This document shows, piece after piece, positions 36,501 to 41,500 of a DNA stretch of 64,000 nucleotides (its first letter is position 1; each line of letters begins with the position of its first letter). The position numbers were made by a program, and so were the translations under genes. This DNA is from Zerene cesonia (lineage: Eukaryota; Arthropoda; Insecta; Lepidoptera; Pieridae). The notes beneath the pieces are model-generated. The model was not told the DNA's origin and did no database searches. It was given only the letters and a program-made list of their open reading frames with translations. The stretch is taken from contig NC_052121.1 of NCBI RefSeq assembly GCF_012273895.1, positions 372,001 through 436,000 on the forward strand. The letters are read 5' to 3'.

Positions 36501-37197
36501 AGATTATATAATATATTAAGAATATTAGACTACGGCTTTCATTTATAAGCCTTAACAAAACTATCTTGAAAAAAGTATGTTTTAAATCTGTAGATCATTT
36601 TCTCAACTTACCCTAGCACCCTTCCATTGTCTCACCAAGTTATGTGCATTAATTTAAAAAAAAATTAATGCCTCAGCATGAAGTAATGAATTACACATGC
36701 ATTGAGTTCTAACTTTAGATAACACTAAATCATAACTCTCAAATCCCCTCAAACATATTGCTAGGAATATTGTAAAATTTTAATTACGATATCATACGCT
36801 AAAAATATGTATAATAAAATATGATATAATAAAAAACCAATATACATACTATCAGCGTTTTATCTACAGAATGTAAGTACGTTATATAAATCGGAAAATA
36901 TTTATGCAAACATAAAAATAAACATTACGTTCCACTAAGTCAAGGTTGCACATTCTCGAATACATAATGCATTTCAATTTTCATAGATAACGAGTTCTTT
37001 TAATTTAATGTTTTATCAGCAAATACACCTTAAAATAAATATTTTTATATAGCGTATATAAGTATAAGATTTTATATTATTATTTATAGAAACGAAAAAC
37101 TTGCATACGTAACGGTTTGTACCGCCTACCTACCCGAAGTCTAAAAGTAATTTATTATGATGAGAAAAACAATAGAAGCACTTACCTTTAAAGACAT
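3385..37197 (-). CDS. ANKRD29: Ankyrin repeat domain-containing protein 29 (ANKRD29-like), eight coding exons
   Basis: The minus-strand model has eight exons (37186-37197, 12903-13013, 8784-8882, 5108-5206, 4876-4974, 4461-4658, 4078-4173, 3385-3591), all with GT-AG borders and phase-0 junctions. They add up to 921 bases, giving 306 residues plus a TAG stop. Seven to eight ankyrin repeats run the length of the protein, with TPLxxAAxxGH signatures such as DGTTPLILSAAMGH, TGTTALFFAAQGG, DGGTPLFVACQCGH, DRATPLWIAAQCGH, DGATPLFKAAHKGH and NGQTALHGAA. Their order, the start MSLKKE and the total length match what I know of vertebrate ANKRD29 (about 300 residues, start MSFKKE-like), which points to orthology. 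Ankyrin repeats bind proteins. The cellular role of this family is poorly known, so no function is inferred. No signal peptide or membrane segment is seen. The gap at 7759-8758 falls in intron 3, and continuity of the repeats suggests it hides no exon. Confidence 0.88.
4078..4173 (-). CDS. ANKRD29: ANKRD29 coding exon 7
   Basis: The acceptor is TTTCCAG and the donor GTATGTGC. The exon is 96 bases and 32 codons, one slightly short ankyrin repeat: DGATPLFKAAHKGHAAVVQE, then LLKYKPDLGLLP. The vertebrate protein has an equally short repeat at this place. Confidence 0.88.
4461..4658 (-). CDS. ANKRD29: ANKRD29 coding exon 6 (two repeats, GC-rich)
   Basis: The acceptor is TCGCAG and the donor GTCGGTGG. 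The exon is 198 bases, exactly two 33-residue repeats: DKATPLFIAAQNGHEEVCLA and DRATPLWIAAQCGHQRVARA. The second half is strikingly GC-rich (mostly G/C third positions), unlike exons 4, 5 and 7 and the AT-rich introns around it. Confidence 0.88.
4876..4974 (-). CDS. ANKRD29: ANKRD29 coding exon 5
   Basis: The acceptor is TTTCAG and the donor GTGTGTAC. The exon is 99 bases and one ankyrin repeat: DGGTPLFVACQCGHLPVVEE, then LIHRGANVN. Confidence 0.9.
5108..5206 (-). CDS. ANKRD29: ANKRD29 coding exon 4
   Basis: The acceptor is ATGTCAG and the donor GTGAG. The exon is 99 bases and one ankyrin repeat: TGTTALFFAAQGGFLDIARL, then LLDAGA. The stretch GTTALFFAAQ is nearly the same as the third repeat of vertebrate ANKRD29 as I know it. 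Confidence 0.9.
6440..6572 (+). repeat. Dispersed repeat fragment in ANKRD29 intron 3
   Basis: The stretch with CGGTCCTCAATAAATCTACA and GAAGTCGGTTACAAACAAAC, ending in GGTGAAGCTAATAAAAAGCG, looks like a widespread lepidopteran repeat tail. That is from family knowledge; no second copy was seen in this window. Confidence 0.4.
6735..7560 (-). mobile_element. 5'-truncated LINE (Jockey/CR1-like), 3' end with broken RT tail
   Basis: On the minus strand, 7299-7522 codes a typical reverse-transcriptase C-terminal tail: RSRFAQRQYNYLAPILYN, then KIKQKIKEWLI and YSEVENLL, ending in a TAA stop at 7299-7301. An in-frame stop just upstream (about 7526) and the loss of everything before it show a dead, truncated copy. 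A 3' UTR follows, ending in a TTA-rich tail near 6740. It lies in intron 3 of ANKRD29 in the same orientation as the gene. Confidence 0.7.
7759..8758. other. Assembly gap (1000 N) in ANKRD29 intron 3
   Basis: Exactly 1000 N, the same size as the three other gaps, so probably a fixed placeholder. Apparent open frames crossing it are artefacts. Confidence 0.95.
8784..8882 (-). CDS. ANKRD29: ANKRD29 coding exon 3
   Basis: The acceptor is ATTGCAG and the donor GTACGT. The exon is exactly 99 bases and 33 codons, one ankyrin repeat: DGTTPLILSAAMGH, then VQELLAQGADP. It lies 26 bases from the edge of the 7759-8758 gap, which is in the following intron. Confidence 0.9.
12466..12505. repeat. AT dinucleotide microsatellite
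   Basis: About 20 uninterrupted AT units in intron 2 of ANKRD29. Confidence 0.95.
12640..12865 (+). repeat. Degenerate LINE-tail and family-B-like remnants
   Basis: The part at 12640-12735 (GAAGTGGGTTTCTGATTCGG, then GGTAGTTTTAATAATTA) resembles the LINE tail at 27045-27185 but is diverged. The part at about 12765-12865 (TTCGTGTCACG, CTACCCAACCGATTTTAATC) resembles the start of family B. Both are old fragments. Confidence 0.4.
12903..13013 (-). CDS. ANKRD29: ANKRD29 coding exon 2
   Basis: The acceptor is TTTTCAG and the donor GTAAGTG. The exon has 37 codons in phase 0. It codes the first ankyrin unit, with the helix motif FHLAALRGDCDRLRQLLDTG followed by VHIDSRDR. It leads straight into the DGTTPL start of exon 3. 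Confidence 0.88.
13979..14112 (-). repeat. Degenerate LINE 3' tail
   Basis: On the minus strand it ends in a TTGAATAAATACATGTTGGA-like tail and carries an AGAAACTG motif, like the better copy at 27045-27185. It is diverged and non-coding. Confidence 0.45.
17738..17898 (-). mobile_element. tRNA-derived SINE-1, copy 2 (reversed, diverged)
   Basis: On the minus strand it reads GCCTCCTTGGATAACACGTG, GGTTCGATTCCCGG and CATCTGCCCCATACCC, matching SINE-1 at 1788-1993 along its length. The tail is shorter and no clear target-site duplication was found. It lies in intron 1 of ANKRD29. Confidence 0.8.
19907..20035 (+). mobile_element. SINE-2, copy 2 (with internal insertion)
   Basis: It shares the leader GAGGCGGGATCACGGATGGC, the core GTTACGGTAAGGCAAAAAGA and the trailer CATGTGATCAAATTTTTT with the other two copies. 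After the A-box region there is an extra stretch built from repeated GAGTACG/TAGTA units. It shares GGCAAAAAGACGC with copy 3, so these two form a subgroup. It is too damaged to be a tRNA gene. Confidence 0.7.
20981..21180 (+). repeat. Dispersed repeat family B copy
   Basis: Starts CTAATATTATAAATGTGAAA and ends ACGCGGGTAAAACCGC..GCAGCTAGT. It shares the CTACTGAACC, GGACAACTGGAATAACATAT and CCCGATATTCCTACGGGAT blocks with copies at 24709, 26876 and 40735. Non-coding. Confidence 0.75.
21725..21890 (+). repeat. Dispersed repeat family D, uninterrupted copy
   Basis: Contains ACTACGCAACGGATTTTGAT, ATAGAGTGATTCAAGAGGAA and CTACTCCGAATTTAACGCG, ending GAAGCCGCGGGC. The same blocks, reversed and split by another repeat, occur at 47746-48142. 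Confidence 0.7.
22435..22555 (-). repeat. Degenerate LINE 3' tail
   Basis: On the minus strand the tail TTGAATTAATAAATGTTTCA and the GAAACTGCTTTTCGATCCGG block resemble the LINE tail at 27045-27185. Old and non-coding. Confidence 0.45.
23347..23378. repeat. Perfect 14-bp hairpin
   Basis: CTTCCAATATCAAT and its exact reverse complement are separated by the loop CATT. A further partly complementary stretch (ATTGGAAGTTT) lies just upstream. It sits next to the family B copy at 23390. Confidence 0.7.
23390..23575 (+). repeat. Dispersed repeat family B variant with complete 3' end
   Basis: Begins TATATATAAAATTCTCGTGT and ends GTGAAACCGCGGGGCGCAGC. It joins a first half like the fragment at 821-975 to the CCCGATATTCCTACGGGATA end found in the other B copies, so the two halves belong to related elements. 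Confidence 0.7.
24709..24878 (+). repeat. Dispersed repeat family B copy
   Basis: Carries TTTCACGCAAAAACTACTGA, GGTACGTAGACAGCTTGACA and the end ACGCGGGTGAAACCGCGGGG. Close to the copies at 20981 and 40735. Confidence 0.75.
25129..25275 (+). repeat. Dispersed repeat family C copy
   Basis: Begins ACTAGCGGTCCGTCCCGGCT and contains a GTGAAAGAATTTT block and a weakened AGACAAACTCTACAACT end. Related copies lie at 36344, 49118, 59012 and, reversed, 59344. Confidence 0.6.
26876..27026 (-). repeat. Dispersed repeat family B copy (reversed, 3'-truncated)
   Basis: On the minus strand it starts AATATTATAAATGGGAAAGT and includes GGTACGTAGACAGCTGTACA and GGAATAACATATAGGCAACT. It lacks the GC-rich terminal block. 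Confidence 0.7.
27045..27185 (+). mobile_element. LINE 3' tail (severely 5'-truncated copy)
   Basis: CAAGTACAGAGTTTCTTGCC, GAAACTGCTTTCCGAACCGG and the tail TTGAATAAATAAATGTTTGA match a LINE 3' end that I know as very common in Lepidoptera. No coding part remains. It follows a reversed family B copy with only about 20 bases between them. Confidence 0.65.
28569..28645 (+). repeat. Left LTR, first 77 bases (rest in gap)
   Basis: Identical to 30274-30350. The sequence runs straight into the N block. Confidence 0.9.
28646..29645. other. Assembly gap (1000 N) inside the LTR element
   Basis: It probably stands for several kilobases of LTR, gag, pol and env. A 1000-base size would be far too short for these, so it is a placeholder. 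Confidence 0.9.
29647..30252 (+). CDS. env: Envelope (env) protein, C-terminal part, errantivirus-type
   Basis: The frame is open from the gap edge to a TAG stop at 30250-30252, with at least 201 residues and no internal stops. From the first Met (residue 1 at 29665), about residues 133-149 form one hydrophobic membrane-spanning segment near the C-terminus. It is followed by a basic stretch with a Cys pair and an acidic and polar cytoplasmic tail. This is the layout of the class of insect retrovirus envelope proteins related to the baculovirus F protein. The stop lies 21 bases before the right LTR, as expected for env. The upstream two thirds, including any cleavage site and fusion peptide, are in the gap. 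The true start is not at the visible Met. Whether the whole gene is intact cannot be judged. Confidence 0.75.
   Translation: MGQGCKMTEVILSQEMIQGLDDRHYILSIPHQTKIHLKCKQDDFMTVNGSFLITVPENCILESDKFKINNVQDRIRGQSLKINNIDLNEIHFNVSVENHIKLNSINLEDLHTIHTKILMQAPIEQEKDTSMIYHTTVPNYTFLLGTLLLYATYKIIRNKNVACCKKPEVPDTTAEDQDNRNCTESSSGPQFPATFYHTVLK
30274..30521 (+). repeat. Right LTR (248 bp)
   Basis: Bounded by the purine tract on the left and the CGTT duplication on the right. The ends AGTTA and TAATT are imperfect inverted repeats. Confidence 0.85.
31815..32005 (+). repeat. Dispersed repeat fragment
   Basis: Contains TAGCGGGTAACTGAGCTGGT and GATGCGCTGCACGCTTTTAA, followed by GGGGTAAGGGAAAAGGAAAG. I recognise this combination as a common lepidopteran repeat; no second copy was found in this window. 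Confidence 0.45.
33229..33330 (+). mobile_element. SINE-2, copy 3 (5'-truncated)
   Basis: TTGGCTGAGAGGTTTGACGT, GGCAAAAAGACGCGG, the B box GGATTCGAATCCC and the trailer CTCGTGATCAAATTTTTTCT match the other two copies. The acceptor-side leader is lost, so it is a dead tRNA-like sequence. Confidence 0.75.
33605..33770 (+). repeat. Degenerate repeat related to family B
   Basis: Carries AAGAAAGTTTGTGAGCATGA, TTACGCGAAACATCGGTACG and GCCCACGGGTTAAG, the same order of blocks as family B but strongly diverged. Confidence 0.4.
35898..35953. repeat. Perfect 17-bp inverted repeat
   Basis: ATATTCAAGAATTAAAA at 35898-35914 and its exact reverse complement at 35937-35953 are separated by 22 bases. It may be a hairpin or a remnant of a small palindromic element. 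Confidence 0.7.
36344..36486 (+). repeat. Dispersed repeat family C copy (diverged)
   Basis: Begins ACTAGCAATCCACCCTGGAT, contains GGTACACATATAGC and ends AACAAACTCTTCAACTTTAA, following the order of the better copy at 59012-59180. Confidence 0.55.
37186..37197 (-). CDS. ANKRD29: ANKRD29 coding exon 1 (start codon, four residues MSLK)
   Basis: ATGTCTTTAAAG is followed directly by the donor GTAAGTGC. Spliced to exon 2 it gives MSLKKES, like the MSFKKE start of vertebrate ANKRD29. The phase-0 junction, strong donor and residue match support it even though it is only 12 bases long and 24 kb from exon 2. No ATG lies in the visible part of exon 2, so a separate start exon is needed. RNA evidence would settle it. 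Confidence 0.72.
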
Positions 37198-37220
37198 ATT
37201 GATGTGTTTCAAATAATATT

Positions 37221-37265
37221 CACTGCACAGTAAAATAAAAATCCATCGCAAAACTGTTTTATATA
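37221..37265 (-). promoter_or_regulatory. Possible TATA-type core promoter of ANKRD29
   Basis: On the minus strand TATATAAAA lies at 37257-37265, with an initiator-like GCAGTG at 37221-37226, about 24-30 bases before the start codon. The spacing between the two is somewhat long for a TATA promoter, and TATA-like words are frequent here, so this is only a candidate. A CCAAT-like ATCCAATGAG lies further upstream near 37480. Confidence 0.3.
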
Positions 37266-37527
37266 TTTATTACGCGAGAATTTACAGTTTTAAGTGAATT
37301 ATCTCACCAACACCAATGCCACAATAAAGTTTTTATATATATTGTTTGTTTATAATAACACTTTATATATATTTGCATTTAGACAATATCTAACCGGCGA
37401 AATTGTAGAAAAATTCAACACGCACGACTACGCCACACCATTCACCATGTTGTATTATTTATTTTCCCTCCAGTCCACCCAATCCAATGAGTATTGGAAA
37501 AATGACATACGGAAACGAGCAGCAGTG

Positions 37528-37576
37528 TTGCCAAGTATAAGTAATAATGGCATTCATTATTACTTATACTTGGCAA
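37528..37576. repeat. Perfect 22-bp palindrome with 5-base loop
   Basis: The arm TTGCCAAGTATAAGTAATAA continues for two more bases (37528-37549), then comes the loop GCATT and the exact reverse complement at 37555-37576. It lies 331 bases upstream of the ANKRD29 start codon. Confidence 0.9.
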
Positions 37577-37672
37577 TAAATTAATCTTAGGAAAAGCAAT
37601 GGAAATCTTAGTAACTCTATTATTTAAAAAAGGTTGTTTTTTATTACAGTTATTAAAATTTAAAATAACGAG

Positions 37673-37738
37673 AACGCCATCTATGTTTACTAATATAAAC
37701 AATAACCCTATATTAAGACGGACATAAGAGATGGCGTT
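37673..37738. repeat. Inverted pair of AACGCCATCT / AGATGGCGTT
   Basis: Ten-base perfect inverted repeat with arms at 37673-37682 and 37729-37738. The motif is related to the one paired at 38941-39063. Confidence 0.75.
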
Positions 37739-38078
37739 AAATAAAAAAGAGATGTGTTAACGCTGCAAAATTTATTTAAATTTAAACTAGCTTCCGCCCG
37801 GAGACACTCACTTCACATCATATTGAGTCATGACCACTAAACACCAATACATAAAATAATTATTCCCTACTACATTCACATGAAGTTTTGTTTTCTTGAC
37901 AAAAATAAGTTTTTCGATCGGTTTAGTGGGTGCGCCTGAAGTGTCTATTAGCAGTTAGCATTATCATGGATATAGCTAATTACGCATATTATTTGATTGA
38001 TATGGATTCAAAGGTATTTGTATGAAAAAGGAATTGGGTAATAAAAACAAAGAACATCTTATATATAAATGTAAAATA

Positions 38079-38200
38079 TAGAAATTAAAAACTTTTTAGT
38101 CTCCCCGTGACCACGCTCGCTATAAAGTGTTCGAAAGGTCGGGTTATTAATATAATGAATAAATCGCGTTTAAAATCTGTTAAAAAGTTTTTAATTTCTA
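38079..38200. repeat. Perfect 20-bp inverted repeat, 82-bp spacer
   Basis: TAGAAATTAAAAACTTTTTA at 38079-38098 and its reverse complement at 38181-38200. The spacer holds CGTGACCACGCTCGCTATAA, which I recognise as part of a common lepidopteran repeat. It could be a small non-autonomous element. It lies in the presumptive 3' UTR of the zinc-finger gene. Confidence 0.75.
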
Positions 38201-38334
38201 AATGTATAATACTCGCGTAAAATCAAACACGAGAAAATACTATTATACTAGATATTACTCAACCTATGTCAGTTTAGAAAAGTAATTATTAATATGGAAT
38301 ATGAACAAAAAAAATGAATATAATTTAGACAATT

Positions 38335-38529
38335 TTAAACCGATTTGACTTTCAATTGATTTTTAACTTCTTCAACGGCAGCTTTTTGATCATATTTGTT
38401 GGCATGTTTAGTTATATAGTGCATCCGAAGTTCAGTTGCTAAATTAGTTTGGTATTCACAACATTTACATTGATAAAGATACATTCCTGGATGTTTTTTG
38501 CCTTTGAGTACGTGTTTACGTAGATTTTC
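38335..38529 (-). CDS. Zinc-finger gene, last coding exon
   Basis: The acceptor TTTTTTTCAG precedes 64 codons and a TAA stop at 38335-38337. It codes ENLRKHVLKGKKH (end of a finger), the last finger YQCKCCEYQTNLATELRMHY and a lysine-rich tail ending KVKSV. Confidence 0.87.
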   Translation of the reverse strand, partial: ENLRKHVLKGKKHPGMYLYQCKCCEYQTNLATELRMHYITKHANKYDQKAAVEEVKNQLKVKSV

Positions 38530-41500
38530 CTGAAAAAAAAGAACATTTAAATATTTTAGTATCACACATTCGTTTTGATAGAGGGCGTAGTATTCAATTT
38601 AAAATATATATAAAAAAATCACAGTATAGCATAAAACACATATAGTAATTATAAAATTTCTTAAAACTCTTTGGCACAAAAATAGGATATATTTACCAAG
38701 CTCCCGCAAGTGAAGTTACAATGCGGACAGGCGTATGGTTTCTCTCCCTTGTGACAAACCATGTGCCGCTTCAAATGGCTTATTTGATCTGTTTTAAAAT
38801 CGCACTCTGAACATTCATGTACCTTCGCTATCCCATGACTTCGGCGATGCCTATAAATTTAGTAATATAAAGTTGTGCATGTATATATATGCTTGATAGT
38901 ATTTAAAAATAAACAACTACAGACGCAGTATTATTTTATATCAGCGCCATCTAGGTATTTTCAAACGTATCTCTAAACTTAATAATCTCTATTCGTTTAA
39001 AAGTAGGTACAGTGTAAAACGTTCCTAAACATATTTAATCGTACTGCTACTAGGTGGCGCTGACACAATATATATAAATTTTTAAAAAATGGTTTGATCC
39101 CGCCACAGTCCACTTTTTATTCTTTAATTTCTTTTTTTTTTTTCAAATGTTGTAAAACTCAAACTCAAGATAGTAGGAATGTTATATGAAAACTACTCTA
39201 ATTTTATATAACATGCAATCGTTCATACTAATAATATGTACCAAATTTACAATTATTGTTATAAAATAATTGCAATACGGATTATTGAAGACTAAAGCAA
39301 TTGTTGTTACCTGAACAATTGTGACGGAGTACTCGCTACAAACGTGCACTGCTCTTCAGGGCATTTCAATTCAAATACTGGGCAAGAATGATCCTTCAAT
39401 TCTTTTCTGTAAATATATATTTGTGTGATTAATGAATATTTAACAGTTTAACAGCTAACTCATGTAACAAGTTAAAGTCCATATATTTTGGCCGATTTCA
39501 AAACATCATATTTTTTTATCTTCTAAACGAATATGGATAAGGTTTTGTATGATTCTAAAGTTATAATAAATGTAAGCTGATAAAAAGAATGATCACAATA
39601 AGTTGTCGAAACGGGAGCCAAATGACCGCAACGCAAGATCAAACAGTTTAATATGAACCAAACTAGGACACACTTGTTTATGAAATATATAAATATGTAT
39701 GAATACTTAACCTAATTAATTGTGATATAAAGGTATGCTATATTATGATCTGCAACTTGTTAACTGAATTAACAACTGCGATTGAAAACTTTTGAATTCT
39801 ATAACGTCTTAAACCCACGCTTTGTTTAAAATATATGACGTTGGTTAGATGTAAATAACGACTCATATAAAACCTCCATATTGCGCATATTTATTACCTG
39901 TTAAGCGTAAAAGAGTAATAAATAGAAGTGGACGAACGCAGCCATTACATAATTTCGGGGCGAGAGAGGCGCCAAGGAATTCGTTTGCAGCTAACGAGGT
40001 ATGCGGCGACCGTTGAACTTTTAGAAATTGTTGCATTTTATTTCAGAAAATTGCGACAGATCTAGCCTAGGCTGTCTGTTTAATAGTTAACGAGCATGGA
40101 GTGAGGGAGTCTAAATACGTTAGAAAGAAATGCAAATTAAGAAAATACTAATGGGCTTAGAATGTTATTATTACACAGTCTCTAATGAAAATGGAATTTA
40201 TACTGAAATTTGTATTCAATTCGATGACGCATATAAGAAAAATTTAAATGTATCAATTACTTATCATCTTATCATTAGTTGTGAACTCACAGATTTTTCA
40301 AATTTTTCATACGCATTGTTACATGTGTATTGGCATTTTGTATAAATGTAATTTTATGTAAAATTATACTCAATGAATGAATGCAGACTCAACGGCGTTA
40401 AGTTACCCAAACACGAAACTTAACCGGTACTTAAGCAAACTTTTCCAAAATTGGACTCTCAAAGTGTCATTACACTAGCACTACAGTCTATCCAGGGCCA
40501 CACGTTAACACTAAGTGCATTATGCACATCAGATGCACCAAGTTGCCCCATCATAGCCGTTAGTGGCCTGAATGGTTCATCCTAGGATTCCTAAACTCCC
40601 TGTTATCACCATTTTGTGGTGATTCATGTAGTTTTTATTAATGATGAGTCGGAAATTAAATGTTTAGTATTCTGTATTGTCGTACATAAAATATATAGTT
40701 ATGCTACTAAACTAATCCTACTCCTACTATATCCTCTAATATTATAAATGCGAAAGTTTGTAAGGACGTGTGTGCGTTTGTTTCTCTTTCACATAAAAAC
40801 TATTGAACCGATTGCAATGAAATTTGGTACGTAGACAGACAGCTGGACAACGGGAATAATATTATATAGGCAACTTTTTATCCCGATATACCTACGGAAT
40901 ACGGTCTAACGCGGGTGAAACCGCGGGGCGCAGCTAGTTTTTCATAATTTTTTTCAAAATTATTTGTTCTATCCTTTCTCCCTCATTTTTTTGTTGTAAT
41001 AATTCACACCAATGATTTAAATCGTAAAATGACCTAAAGTAACGTTTATTATTATATGTTAAGTCTAGAAAATATGTCCTATATATATAGCAGAAAATTG
41101 TAACGTACAGCCATGCGGCATCTCACAGAAACTCCTTGTTTTTTCAATAAAGATGACAGTGATATCAACGATTTATGAGTTGTGAAGTCACACCACGATA
41201 TGAGCAGCGGAGAATGAACTATGATTGAGATTTATTCAGTAAACACGACACTATAAGCGCTTATAAACGAGACGAGGAACGGGCCAAGTCGGGAATTATG
41301 TCACGCGAGTGGACAGATCAAAACAGTATATTTAGATGCGACAATTCAAGAGATTGTCAAAGCGAATAAACCATTTGGCATATCGTACATATCGTCGAAA
41401 CACGTGCCTTCAATAAAATGTAAGAGGTATTTTCAGTTGCGGAGGGCATCCGGAGCGGGATTTATGTGTGTTCGGTTAAAAACGTCAACACTGCAATGGT

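Larger units (their letters stand above)
13014..37185. other. ANKRD29 intron 1 (24 kb)
   Basis: This intron holds the LTR element at 28569-30521, the SINE, LINE-tail and short repeat copies listed separately, and otherwise AT-rich DNA. I checked the open frames of 60-120 codons in it and found no domains, splice context or family resemblance, so no nested host gene is supported. Slightly more GC-rich patches near 17440-17640, 18500-18700 and 19400-19660 are not explained and might be regulatory. Confidence 0.6.
37198..38334. other. Intergenic region between ANKRD29 and the zinc-finger gene
   Basis: About 1.1 kb between the ANKRD29 start codon and the stop codon of the upstream zinc-finger gene, both on the minus strand. 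It must hold the 3' UTR of one and the promoter of the other. It is crowded with perfect inverted repeats (37528-37576, 37673-37738, 38079-38200). No third gene is supported; overlapping frames near 37294-37702 arise from the palindrome. Confidence 0.65.

Noticed and set aside
37294..37702. Two overlapping small proteins with similar ends on opposite strands
   Set aside because: The similarity arises from the perfect palindrome at 37528-37576 being read on both strands.
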